Of a stretch of DNA of 64,000 bases, positions 53,627-60,771 are shown one piece after another (position 1 is the stretch's first letter; every line of letters begins with the position of its first letter). The notes beneath the pieces are model-generated. The model made no database searches, was not told where the DNA came from, and saw nothing but the letters and a program-made list of their open reading frames with translations. Source of the DNA: FEN-1279 sp964501535 (lineage in GTDB: Bacteria > Bacteroidota > Ignavibacteria > Tepidaquicellales > Tepidaquicellaceae); assembly GCA_964501535.1 (NCBI GenBank), contig CAZCSV010000003.1:62001-126000 (forward strand), in the 5' to 3' direction. The position numbers were made by a program, and so were the translations under genes.

Positions 53627-55219
53627 TTAATTATTATTTTGATTCACCGGTAAAATAATTTTAAAAGTAGTACCTTTTTCAGAAGTTTCCTCCACTTCGA
53701 TTTTTCCGTTATGGACTTTTATAATTCCATAAACAACAGACAAGCCCAAACCCGTTCCCTTCATAGCGTCCTTAGTAGTATAGAAGGGTTCAAAAATAAA
53801 CGGCAAGTCTTTTTGAGAGATTCCGTCTCCCTGGTCTTTTATTCTCAATACGGCATTTTTGGATTCAGCCGATAAATTTATTTTTATTTCTCCGCCTTTA
53901 TTATGCATGGATTCAATAGCGTTAATCAGCAGAGAAATCAGAGCCTGCTGAATTTTTTGAGGGTTGCAATAGATTTCCAGTTTATCTTCCGAATATTCCT
54001 TCACTAATTTAATATTATTTATCTCGAGATGATGATTTATAAGCAAGATACTTTTATTAATAATTTCCATCATATTACATCTCTGTAATTGTTCCGTATC
54101 CCTTTGGGAGAACAGGAGCAAGTCTTTTACGATTTTTCCGCACCGGAAGGCTTCATCAGAAATCAGGTCCAAGAATTCGATTACTTTAGGATTGATTTCA
54201 TTTTCATTTTTCTCCTTTAGTTTTTTAGAAATCAGCTTACTATAAGTCAGGATACCTTCGAGGGGATTATTAAGTTCGTGTGCGACCGTAGCGGAGAGTT
54301 TACCGAGGGAGGCGAGTTTTTCAATCTGCAGAACCTGCTCGTAAATATTTTTCAGTTCGGCGGTTTTCTGCTCCACTTTATCGTTCAGGGTTTCCGACCA
54401 ATCTTTGATTTCTTTATAAGCAGAGGACAGAAGTCTTGCCATATCGTTAAATTCGGAGGCAATCCGCCCCAGTTCAGAGCGTGAACGCATATTGATTCTG
54501 TAATTCCAGTCACCCTTACCCAGTGCACTAATGCCCTCCTGAAGAATTTTCAAGGGGCGGTTAACCAGGAATAAAATAAAGACGAGGCTCAGGCCGGAGA
54601 TAAGCAGTGTTATGATAACGGAGTTTACAATAATATCTTTTTTATTGGACTCAATAAATTTATCGGCTTTATTCATAGAGACCACGACATCGAGGATACC
54701 GAGGAGTTCCGTAGAGGATTTATGTGCGTGGCAGTCGGAAGTATAGCAATCTTTTTCATTTCTGATTGGGTTAATAAGTCCGAGGTATCTTTCATCCTTA
54801 ATATTAAAAATTCTCAGGCTGTCTTTGCCAGTAATGTTTTTTGATATAATATTATTTTCGTGACACATAATACAGGCTTCCGCATTCATATCGACGGTTT
54901 TATTCCGCTCGGTGGTATCGGAGGAATAGGAGATAACGCCCTGTTTGTTATAAATTCTGATAGTTTTAACACCGGGTTCATTGCCGATGGTTTTGATTAT
55001 TTCATAGACATCTTCGCGTTTATTCAGAAGCATACCATGCCGGGTAGAGCGTTTTATGACATCGCTAATGTTATAAACATTTTGTTTATGATTAGCAATG
55101 AAGCCCTCTTCGATATTTTTTACGGTCAAGTAAGTATAAACCGAGAAAACTATAATCAGTACCAGAGACGTAACCAGAAACAGTTTAACGCTTAACTTAC
55201 TGAAAAGCTTAACTTTCAT
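53627..55219 (-). CDS. Membrane sensor histidine kinase with cytochrome c-like CxxCH motif
   Basis: The 530-residue kinase has membrane segments at about residues 12-31 and 198-220 flanking a periplasmic domain. That domain contains CIMCH at residues 116-120, a c-type haem binding motif, and CYTSDCH at 158-164, a CX4CH variant. A HAMP-like linker, a HisKA box (ATVAHELNNPLEGILTY) and complete HATPase G-boxes (GDGISQKDLPFIFEPF, GTGLGLSVVYGI) follow. The architecture suggests sensing of redox state or a ligand through covalently bound haem. Haem maturation would need the Ccm/Ccs system, which is not in this window. Confidence 0.9.
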   Translation of the reverse strand: MKVKLFSKLSVKLFLVTSLVLIIVFSVYTYLTVKNIEEGFIANHKQNVYNISDVIKRSTRHGMLLNKREDVYEIIKTIGNEPGVKTIRIYNKQGVISYSSDTTERNKTVDMNAEACIMCHENNIISKNITGKDSLRIFNIKDERYLGLINPIRNEKDCYTSDCHAHKSSTELLGILDVVVSMNKADKFIESNKKDIIVNSVIITLLISGLSLVFILFLVNRPLKILQEGISALGKGDWNYRINMRSRSELGRIASEFNDMARLLSSAYKEIKDWSETLNDKVEQKTAELKNIYEQVLQIEKLASLGKLSATVAHELNNPLEGILTYSKLISKKLKEKNENEINPKVIEFLDLISDEAFRCGKIVKDLLLFSQRDTEQLQRCNMMEIINKSILLINHHLEINNIKLVKEYSEDKLEIYCNPQKIQQALISLLINAIESMHNKGGEIKINLSAESKNAVLRIKDQGDGISQKDLPFIFEPFYTTKDAMKGTGLGLSVVYGIIKVHNGKIEVEETSEKGTTFKIILPVNQNNN

Positions 55220-55586
55220 AAATAAAGTAATTTTGGAAAATTATGGAAGGAAAATCTTAATAACAATTGCAAATTTTAGGGGGAAGATTAGATTATTTTT
55301 AAAAGATTTGTGTTAATTTTATTTTACTATAAAGTTTCACCATAATTTAAGATATTTTACACATAATAAAAACATTCTTCAAAAATATACAACTTTTCAG
55401 TAGTCATATATTAGAGTTGATTTACATTTTATAAATATTTCTTTCCACAGGAGTGAAAAAAATATACACAAGGATTAAAATACCTCCTTTCATTTATACA
55501 ATTTTTTAAACGCTACAAAAAATAAATTTATACAAATTTTTAAGAAACAAAAAACAGGTAATATATTATCTAAAACAGAAAATTTT
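55220..55586. other. AT-rich gene-free stretch with one Shine-Dalgarno-like motif
   Basis: This 367-bp stretch upstream of the haem-motif kinase gene has no convincing gene. On the minus strand an AAGGAGGT-like motif (about 55483-55491) is followed only by very short open frames; for example, 55422-55493 encodes 23 mostly hydrophobic residues. It may be the promoter region of the kinase operon and the tail of the companion gene. I see no terminator hairpin. Confidence 0.4.
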
Positions 55587-55805
55587 TTAACTTGGGGTAT
55601 TTACATTTGGGACTAAAATTTCACCCAGTGCTAATAATGTTAAAAGAATTTCGGATTGTTCGTTTTCTGAATTTTGAATCTTGATATTATCAACATTTTG
55701 GCTTTGCCAGTTCTTTACAACTCCGCTTTCATATTCCTCATCTTCTCCTTTTAACGCAACCGAATTACCCATAGAATCTTTAATAGAAAGTGTTTCACCA
55801 TCTAA
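55587..55805 (-). pseudogene. 3' part of companion gene after an in-frame UAA
   Basis: Directly after TAA at 55806-55808 the same frame continues with LDGETLSIKDSMGNSVAL and ends at TAA 55587-55589 after 73 more codons. The first Met is at 55770-55772. The segment has no start of its own and no ribosome binding site, so it is most simply the C-terminal half of the gene starting at 56057. Its tail (EQSEILLTLLALGEI) is hydrophobic. I do not recognise the protein. Confidence 0.65.
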
Positions 55806-56057
55806 TTAAAAATTATAAAAAACCTGAAAACACAACGACTTTGTAATGTTGGGAACAGGCGAATTATAAGAAACTGTAATCCCCCAGGATTTAATAACAC
55901 CGGTGTCTGATTGATATTCGTAATACCCGCCATTAATTGAGTCAACATATTTATTGTTCTCCTGTATTTCAAATAATTTTGTATTATCTTTAAAAATTGC
56001 TCCATTATTATCTATTGTAAAGATAACATTATAATTTTCATCTAAGATATTTACCAT
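55806..56057 (-). CDS. Small unrecognised protein, N-terminal part of an interrupted companion gene
   Basis: The 83-residue product starts with MVNILDENYNVIFTIDNNGAIFKDN and has beta-rich repeats (YVDSINGGYYEYQSDTG). It ends at TAA 55806-55808, but the frame stays open for 73 further codons without a shift, giving an expected full protein of about 156 residues. A strong Shine-Dalgarno sequence (aaaggaggtg) sits 5 bases before the ATG, which is unusual in this window and may indicate a foreign origin. It lies 95 bp downstream of the STAND NTPase gene on the same strand, so it may be its partner. Confidence 0.6.
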   Translation of the reverse strand: MVNILDENYNVIFTIDNNGAIFKDNTKLFEIQENNKYVDSINGGYYEYQSDTGVIKSWGITVSYNSPVPNITKSLCFQVFYNF

Positions 56058-56152
56058 ACAGCACCTCCTTTCTATAATTAATTTTTAATATTACTTTGTT
56101 TTAGCTATATATTACCTGTATAAAAATATAGAAATAATATTAATTTGATTAC

Positions 56153-57100
56153 TCAATATTTTAATCTTTTAATTTTTTCATTTAATATAATTACATCAGA
56201 ATTATCTTTTCCTAAGATTTTTTCAAGAATTCCTTTTGCTTTTTCAAAAAAATCAATTGCTTCAGAGATACGACCTTGTTCTACATATAATTCTGCTAAA
56301 TCTTTATAAGAATCAGCTACATCAAAATGTTCGTCTGCAAATACATCAATCCTTATTTTTAAAGCACGGTTGTAAAGAATTTCTGCTTCTTTATACTTTT
56401 TCTGTCTGAGAAACAATAACCCTAAGTTATTAATTGCAAATGCGGTATTTGGGTGATTTCTACCAAAAAATTTATGATAAAGTTTTATCGCTCTTTTATT
56501 CAAAGCAAACGCCTCTTCATTTTTATGTAGTTTAAGATATGAAGTGGCAAGATTATTTATCGCTATCGCAATATCTGGATGTTCTAAACCGTAAGCAGAT
56601 TCAAGTATATTTATCCCTTTCTCATAATACATTATAGCTTCTTTATATTTTTTCTGACATAGATAAACATTACCAATGTCAATAAAAGATTTACCTACAA
56701 TTGGATGGGATTCACCAAAAGTATTGTCACGAATAGAAAGAGCCTTGAGGTATAAATCTTTCGCTTTTTCAAATTTTCTTAAATCTAAATAAATATTTGC
56801 CAAATTACACAATGTAGCAGCAATAAATCTATGGTTTGCACCTAAATAATTTTCTTGTAAATTTAAAACTTTTATTAGTAATGGCTCGGCGTCTTTATAT
56901 CTTCCCTGTACTGCATATAAATTTCCCAAACTATATAATGGTCCAGAAATTTCATAGCTATCTCTTCCATATTTTTTTTCAATTATTTGAATAGCTTTTT
57001 TTATCATAGGTTCTTCTTCTGAATATCTGCCTAAAAAAAAGAATAAATCAGCTAATTCATATAGAATAATTCCTACTTCTAAATGTTCGGGACCAAACAA
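56153..57100 (-). CDS. TPR region of a STAND NTPase gene, separated from the NTPase part by an in-frame UAA
   Basis: The 315 codons read directly on from TAA 57101-57103 without frameshift and end at TGA 56153-56155. They contain seven 42-residue TPR units of the TPR_10/12 type (e.g. ANIYLDLRKFEKAKDLYLKA, INNLGLLFLRQKKYKEAEIL, units starting G.EHP) plus a short tail. The first codon after the stop is TTG, and no ATG or Shine-Dalgarno sequence is present. The fragment would be made only by stop readthrough or reinitiation at the adjoining TTG. It is the C-terminal ligand-sensing half of the gene starting at 58774. Confidence 0.75.
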   Translation of the reverse strand: MFGPEHLEVGIILYELADLFFFLGRYSEEEPMIKKAIQIIEKKYGRDSYEISGPLYSLGNLYAVQGRYKDAEPLLIKVLNLQENYLGANHRFIAATLCNLANIYLDLRKFEKAKDLYLKALSIRDNTFGESHPIVGKSFIDIGNVYLCQKKYKEAIMYYEKGINILESAYGLEHPDIAIAINNLATSYLKLHKNEEAFALNKRAIKLYHKFFGRNHPNTAFAINNLGLLFLRQKKYKEAEILYNRALKIRIDVFADEHFDVADSYKDLAELYVEQGRISEAIDFFEKAKGILEKILGKDNSDVIILNEKIKRLKY

Positions 57101-58774
57101 TTATGCTTTCTTATCAAGAACCTGACGATACAATTTTTGTGAGTGTTTATATATTTTAGTCCCAAGATAAAGTTTAGCTAGTTTATGTAATGTGTTTATA
57201 TATTCTATAGAATTTTCCCCCTTGAAATCTTTAATTATTATTAATAATTCTTCATACAGAGGTAATATTAGATGGTACTGAGCAGAATCAAGAAATACTT
57301 TACTTGAATTAGTAAACCACTCATAATATTCTCCCGGTTGAAGACCTACTTTACCATGAAAACTCGCTTCAACTAAATTTTGCTTTGCAGTTTCATCAAT
57401 ATAATTTAAATTTATCTTTCTTAATTTTTCATCATAGTATTGGAATAATACTATGTTAATCGCTTTAATTGTAACCGTGTCAAGTTTAGACTGTAAACTT
57501 TCACTCATCAAATCGTGCATCGTGTACATGTCCGCTTTTCCCGTGTTATTTATAAATGAAAACCTGTATAAATTATCCATTTCAGTCAAAGCATAACCCG
57601 TCCTGAATTTTTTTACAAGCATTCGAAACATTTCACTGTTCCAGACTCTTGCAACGGAAAGAGTTTTTAGTGTTTCGATTTCTTCATTATCAAGGTATTT
57701 TAAGAATCTTTCAAGAACATCATTTTGCGTTTTAGCAAAATCATCTGAAACCGGTTCTCTTTTATGATGATTTTTAATTTCATAATAAGTATCTATAGCA
57801 AGGTCGAGAAAATACGGAATTCCTTTGCTTGCATTGATAATTACTTTCAGAACATCTGCATTTGATATATTGCAGGATTTTAAAAAGTATGCAGAGTCTT
57901 CATATGATAAACTACCGAGAAGATATTGCTCTATGCACTTATTCCATTCTTCATCATGTTCACCCCATCGTAGTTTTTCCCGTCCGCAAATTACCCATAC
58001 CACTTCAGGCAAGTGACTAATTAGTTCTCTTATCCATTCGTCCCGTTCAAAAAACCCTATGTCAGTCTTCAGATTTTCCCATAGTGCTTCGTAAGTATCG
58101 AGAAATAGTACTGCATCTTTCTTTTTCTCATTAAGATATTCTTTCAAATCGCTCGCCAAATACATCGGTAATCTGACTGAAATATCTTTCGGTTCGAGTG
58201 AAGGAAGATTTGCAAGTTCCTTCTTACCCATCCTTTCCCACCATTTACGATAAATATTCCCATATTCAATAAAAGCATTTGTAAGTTTAGGAACGAATCC
58301 AATTTGCGGTATTTCACCAACAATACGAATAATTTCCGTTACAATGTTTACGCCATTTAAAAGAGGGAAATTATCTGTTGTCATCGGTATTTGAGGATGA
58401 GTTTTTTGCCAGTAAATCGTATAAGCAATATCAAACAAAGGAAAATTAATATTATATTTATTATACAAATTATTTCTTAAAATAAAAAGCGCAGATTCTT
58501 TTTCTCTATCCGAGAGATTATCAAAATCAATGGCAGTCCAGATTGTATCAGGTCTTTCGGCATCGAGGCGTTTGCCAAGTTCTTTTCTGAGAGAAGTTTT
58601 TCCGATTCCCCCAACACCATAATATACTATAACTTTATGTTCATTTTTTATTTTTGTGAATAGAGCATTATAGAATGCAACGAGAAACGGCTCCCTATCG
58701 GTAAATTTCTTTTCGGTTTTTGGAGATGTATCAGCAGCTGAACCCGAAAAAATATATTTGGGTTTTATAGCCAC
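57101..58774 (-). CDS. STAND-type NTPase (NB-ARC-like), N-terminal part of an interrupted NTPase/TPR gene
   Basis: The 557-residue product has Walker A GVGGIGKTS (about residues 53-61), Walker B-like AVLFLDTYEAL (about 226-235), WVICGREKLRW as sensor and a winged-helix region ending near residue 420 (MHDLMSESLQSKL). This order is typical of STAND NTPases. It ends within the first TPR unit at TAA 57101-57103; the next 315 codons continue the TPR array in frame. The start is GTG 58772-58774, since an in-frame TAA lies upstream. STAND proteins with TPR sensors include antiphage and stress switches; a specific role is not shown here. Confidence 0.8.
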   Translation of the reverse strand: MAIKPKYIFSGSAADTSPKTEKKFTDREPFLVAFYNALFTKIKNEHKVIVYYGVGGIGKTSLRKELGKRLDAERPDTIWTAIDFDNLSDREKESALFILRNNLYNKYNINFPLFDIAYTIYWQKTHPQIPMTTDNFPLLNGVNIVTEIIRIVGEIPQIGFVPKLTNAFIEYGNIYRKWWERMGKKELANLPSLEPKDISVRLPMYLASDLKEYLNEKKKDAVLFLDTYEALWENLKTDIGFFERDEWIRELISHLPEVVWVICGREKLRWGEHDEEWNKCIEQYLLGSLSYEDSAYFLKSCNISNADVLKVIINASKGIPYFLDLAIDTYYEIKNHHKREPVSDDFAKTQNDVLERFLKYLDNEEIETLKTLSVARVWNSEMFRMLVKKFRTGYALTEMDNLYRFSFINNTGKADMYTMHDLMSESLQSKLDTVTIKAINIVLFQYYDEKLRKINLNYIDETAKQNLVEASFHGKVGLQPGEYYEWFTNSSKVFLDSAQYHLILPLYEELLIIIKDFKGENSIEYINTLHKLAKLYLGTKIYKHSQKLYRQVLDKKA

Positions 58775-58860
58775 TATATTTTATTATTTAGAATAATATC
58801 GTAAAATACTTTAAATTTTGAAAGACAAAATAAATTATTATTAATAAAACGATTTTTTGT

Positions 58861-58890
58861 AAAAAAAATCCCCTCTTTTGGAGGGGATTT
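58861..58890 (-). terminator. Intrinsic terminator for the 58923 gene
   Basis: A 10-bp stem (58866-58875 with 58881-58890) and 5-base loop is followed, on the minus strand, by eight T residues. It lies 33 bases after the stop of the GcvH-like gene and separates that transcript from the STAND gene downstream. Confidence 0.92.
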
Positions 58891-58922
58891 GTCTTCCTCT
58901 TTACAATATAACATCAACAATG

Positions 58923-59651
58923 TTATGGCAGAATCTGCATTAATATTTTTATATAATTTTCTTTACCGATTATCTGGAAAATATATTTCATTCGTTCTCC
59001 CCCGTCGTACATAGTAATTCCGACAGGAACATATTTTTTGACATATTTTTTCAAATTGCCGCATACATTATCTATCGATTTCAGGAAGTCATCTTTTCCG
59101 TTTTTCAAAACATCGAAACCGCCATTTCCCGATTTAATAAAGCCAATCCATTTACCGTCGTCCTTTTTCAGACCTGTTGTCAGGGGTTCGGATTCCATAT
59201 TAAAATCAAACGGTGCAGATACATCCACACTGCCCCAGTCGCCAAATAATTTCATAAATTTATCGCCTTTTTTGAACAGGTGTGTTGCCTGACAGATTTG
59301 GAAGGAAGTCACATTATCGAGCAATAAAGGCAACACAGGGTTAAAGCCAAACAAATAAGTATCTCCCAAAAACTTTTTCAGCAAGAAGCCGTCGACGAAC
59401 AAATAATTACGGGGATATGTAACGGTTTTCAGTGCATTTAATTTATCGATAACGTCTTCGACAATATTTTTTTCTGAATAGAGGCACAAGTTATCGAACA
59501 ATTCCCTATGATGTTTTCTCTTCCGCATTTCCATATCGAAGCTACAGTTATCACAATCGAAATTGTTATTGCACAGTTTCTCCTCTACGAAATTAGTAGA
59601 CATCCAGATGCACTTCAGCTCGTCAATAATATTTTTCTTTTTACCGGACAA
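58923..59651 (-). CDS. GcvH-like protein with N-terminal Cys motif and no lipoyl lysine
   Basis: The 242-residue protein has a cysteine motif near its N-terminus: C14 in LKCIWMSTNF, C27, C33 and C36 in CNNNFDCDNC. A degenerate GcvH-type segment follows (LFKKGDKFMKLFGDWGSVDV, APFDFNMESEPL, GKWIGFIKSGN), parallel to the next protein, but no Lys occupies the lipoyl position. The C-terminus shares VGITMYDGG with the adjacent gene. TTG 59649-59651 is the likely start because C14 lies before the first internal Met. It may be a redox-signalling adaptor; the function is unknown. Confidence 0.65.
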   Translation of the reverse strand: MSGKKKNIIDELKCIWMSTNFVEEKLCNNNFDCDNCSFDMEMRKRKHHRELFDNLCLYSEKNIVEDVIDKLNALKTVTYPRNYLFVDGFLLKKFLGDTYLFGFNPVLPLLLDNVTSFQICQATHLFKKGDKFMKLFGDWGSVDVSAPFDFNMESEPLTTGLKKDDGKWIGFIKSGNGGFDVLKNGKDDFLKSIDNVCGNLKKYVKKYVPVGITMYDGGERMKYIFQIIGKENYIKILMQILP

Positions 59652-59700
59652 AATCTTTGCCTTTTGTATTTCTTAAATTAATTAATGATACAGCTGGTTT

Positions 59701-60351
59701 TTATAAAGACAGAAACATTGCTTCAAAGTCCCTGATACCATTTTCATCGAGTTGCGAGATAGCGCCGTCGAACACGTTACCTCCGTCGTACATAGTGACC
59801 CCGACCAATTCCGGTTTATTCGAATTCATCACAAGAAAATCCTTTAACTTTTTGAACTCGTTTTTCATCCATGTAACGGCATTGTTCCCGAACAGGAAAT
59901 CGGCCAGAGGATTACTCGAGTTTGGTTTAATCACGACACCCCAGTCGTTGTTATAGGGGTCATTAATTGTTTTGCCCACAATATTTTTATTGACCGAATC
60001 AACTATGCCATCGATGGGTGAAAGGAAATTCACATTTTTAGAATTGAATTTTCCCTGAATCAAAACGTCGCCTTTTTTTACGCTTGTGCCTTCTCGGGTA
60101 ATATCGGATATCAAGATTTTGCCGAGTGCGTGGATTATAAAATCGTCTATACCGGTTTTGATTTTATCATTTTCAATTTGTTTTGCCCAAACGTGACCTT
60201 TGGAGAAATAATACCCCTCCGGAGCAATCAGGCTTTTCTTATTAAAGACAGTCGGGCTAGTATAGGCAAGTTTAGTTTTTCTTGCCCTGATAACAAAAAT
60301 ATCAACCATAATCATAATGGTGACAGCGATTAATACTAATATTAGAACCAT
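59701..60351 (-). CDS. Membrane-anchored GcvH-like (lipoyl-domain) protein
   Basis: The 216-residue protein starts with a membrane anchor (VLILVLIAVTIMIMVDIFVI) and then has a glycine cleavage H-like fold: GYYFSKGHVWAKQI, GTSVKKGDVLIQG, KNVNFLSPIDGIVDSVN and NDWGVVIKP. Lys105 is near the expected lipoyl-lysine position but one residue closer to the SPxxG turn than in standard GcvH. The C-terminal VGVTMYDGG (183-191) is shared with the neighbouring gene. A GGAGG Shine-Dalgarno sequence precedes the ATG. It is not a glycine-cleavage component by context; signalling or redox transfer is more likely. Confidence 0.72.
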   Translation of the reverse strand: MVLILVLIAVTIMIMVDIFVIRARKTKLAYTSPTVFNKKSLIAPEGYYFSKGHVWAKQIENDKIKTGIDDFIIHALGKILISDITREGTSVKKGDVLIQGKFNSKNVNFLSPIDGIVDSVNKNIVGKTINDPYNNDWGVVIKPNSSNPLADFLFGNNAVTWMKNEFKKLKDFLVMNSNKPELVGVTMYDGGNVFDGAISQLDENGIRDFEAMFLSL

Positions 60352-60771
60352 TTTAAACCTCCATTAAATAAAATGTTTAATTATATAGTTACAATTTTCA
60401 TACCAAATATAAGAGTTTTTTTAGTTTATATATTACTGATATTACAGTATATTATTTTAATAACAACAATCAAGATTTAGCGAATGCTTAATATTTATAC
60501 AGTATTTTTACGAAATTTACAGAAAATATTCACTAAGTAATATAAAAGCGACAAATCTATGTAGAATTATTAAGCAGTATATTGTTGAATATATATACAG
60601 TTTTAGAAGATTATTCAACAAACATTACTTAAATATTTGGTTTTCCCTTTGGAAAAATTCAACTTTCAGCAAATTTTTAATAGCAGGCATCAAGAAAATA
60701 CTACTAAAAAATTGAATTTAAACTTTGATATAAATTTAAGATATTTATCAGATTATTAACTAAATTTCCTT
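60352..60771. other. Divergent promoter region without a gene
   Basis: This 420-bp AT-rich gap lies between the minus-strand GcvH-like gene and the plus-strand mutA gene. I see no ORF, tRNA or strong terminator in it. A short inverted repeat ttttcc/ggaaaa (about 60641-60656) is the only clear structure. I looked for a sigma-54 -24/-12 pattern, given the nearby NtrC-type gene, and did not find one. Confidence 0.5.

Noticed and set aside
55422..55493. 23-residue hydrophobic ORF in the gene-free stretch
   Set aside because: No own ribosome binding site or supporting motif; short frames of this kind are expected in AT-rich DNA.
7330..57103. Reassignment of UAA to a sense codon
   Set aside because: UAA ends most intact genes in the window, including the interrupted ones, so a code change would extend many proteins.
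56153..58774. Established antiphage NLR-type defence system
   Set aside because: The NTPase/TPR layout is compatible, but no effector domain or defence neighbours are visible, so only the STAND family is claimed.
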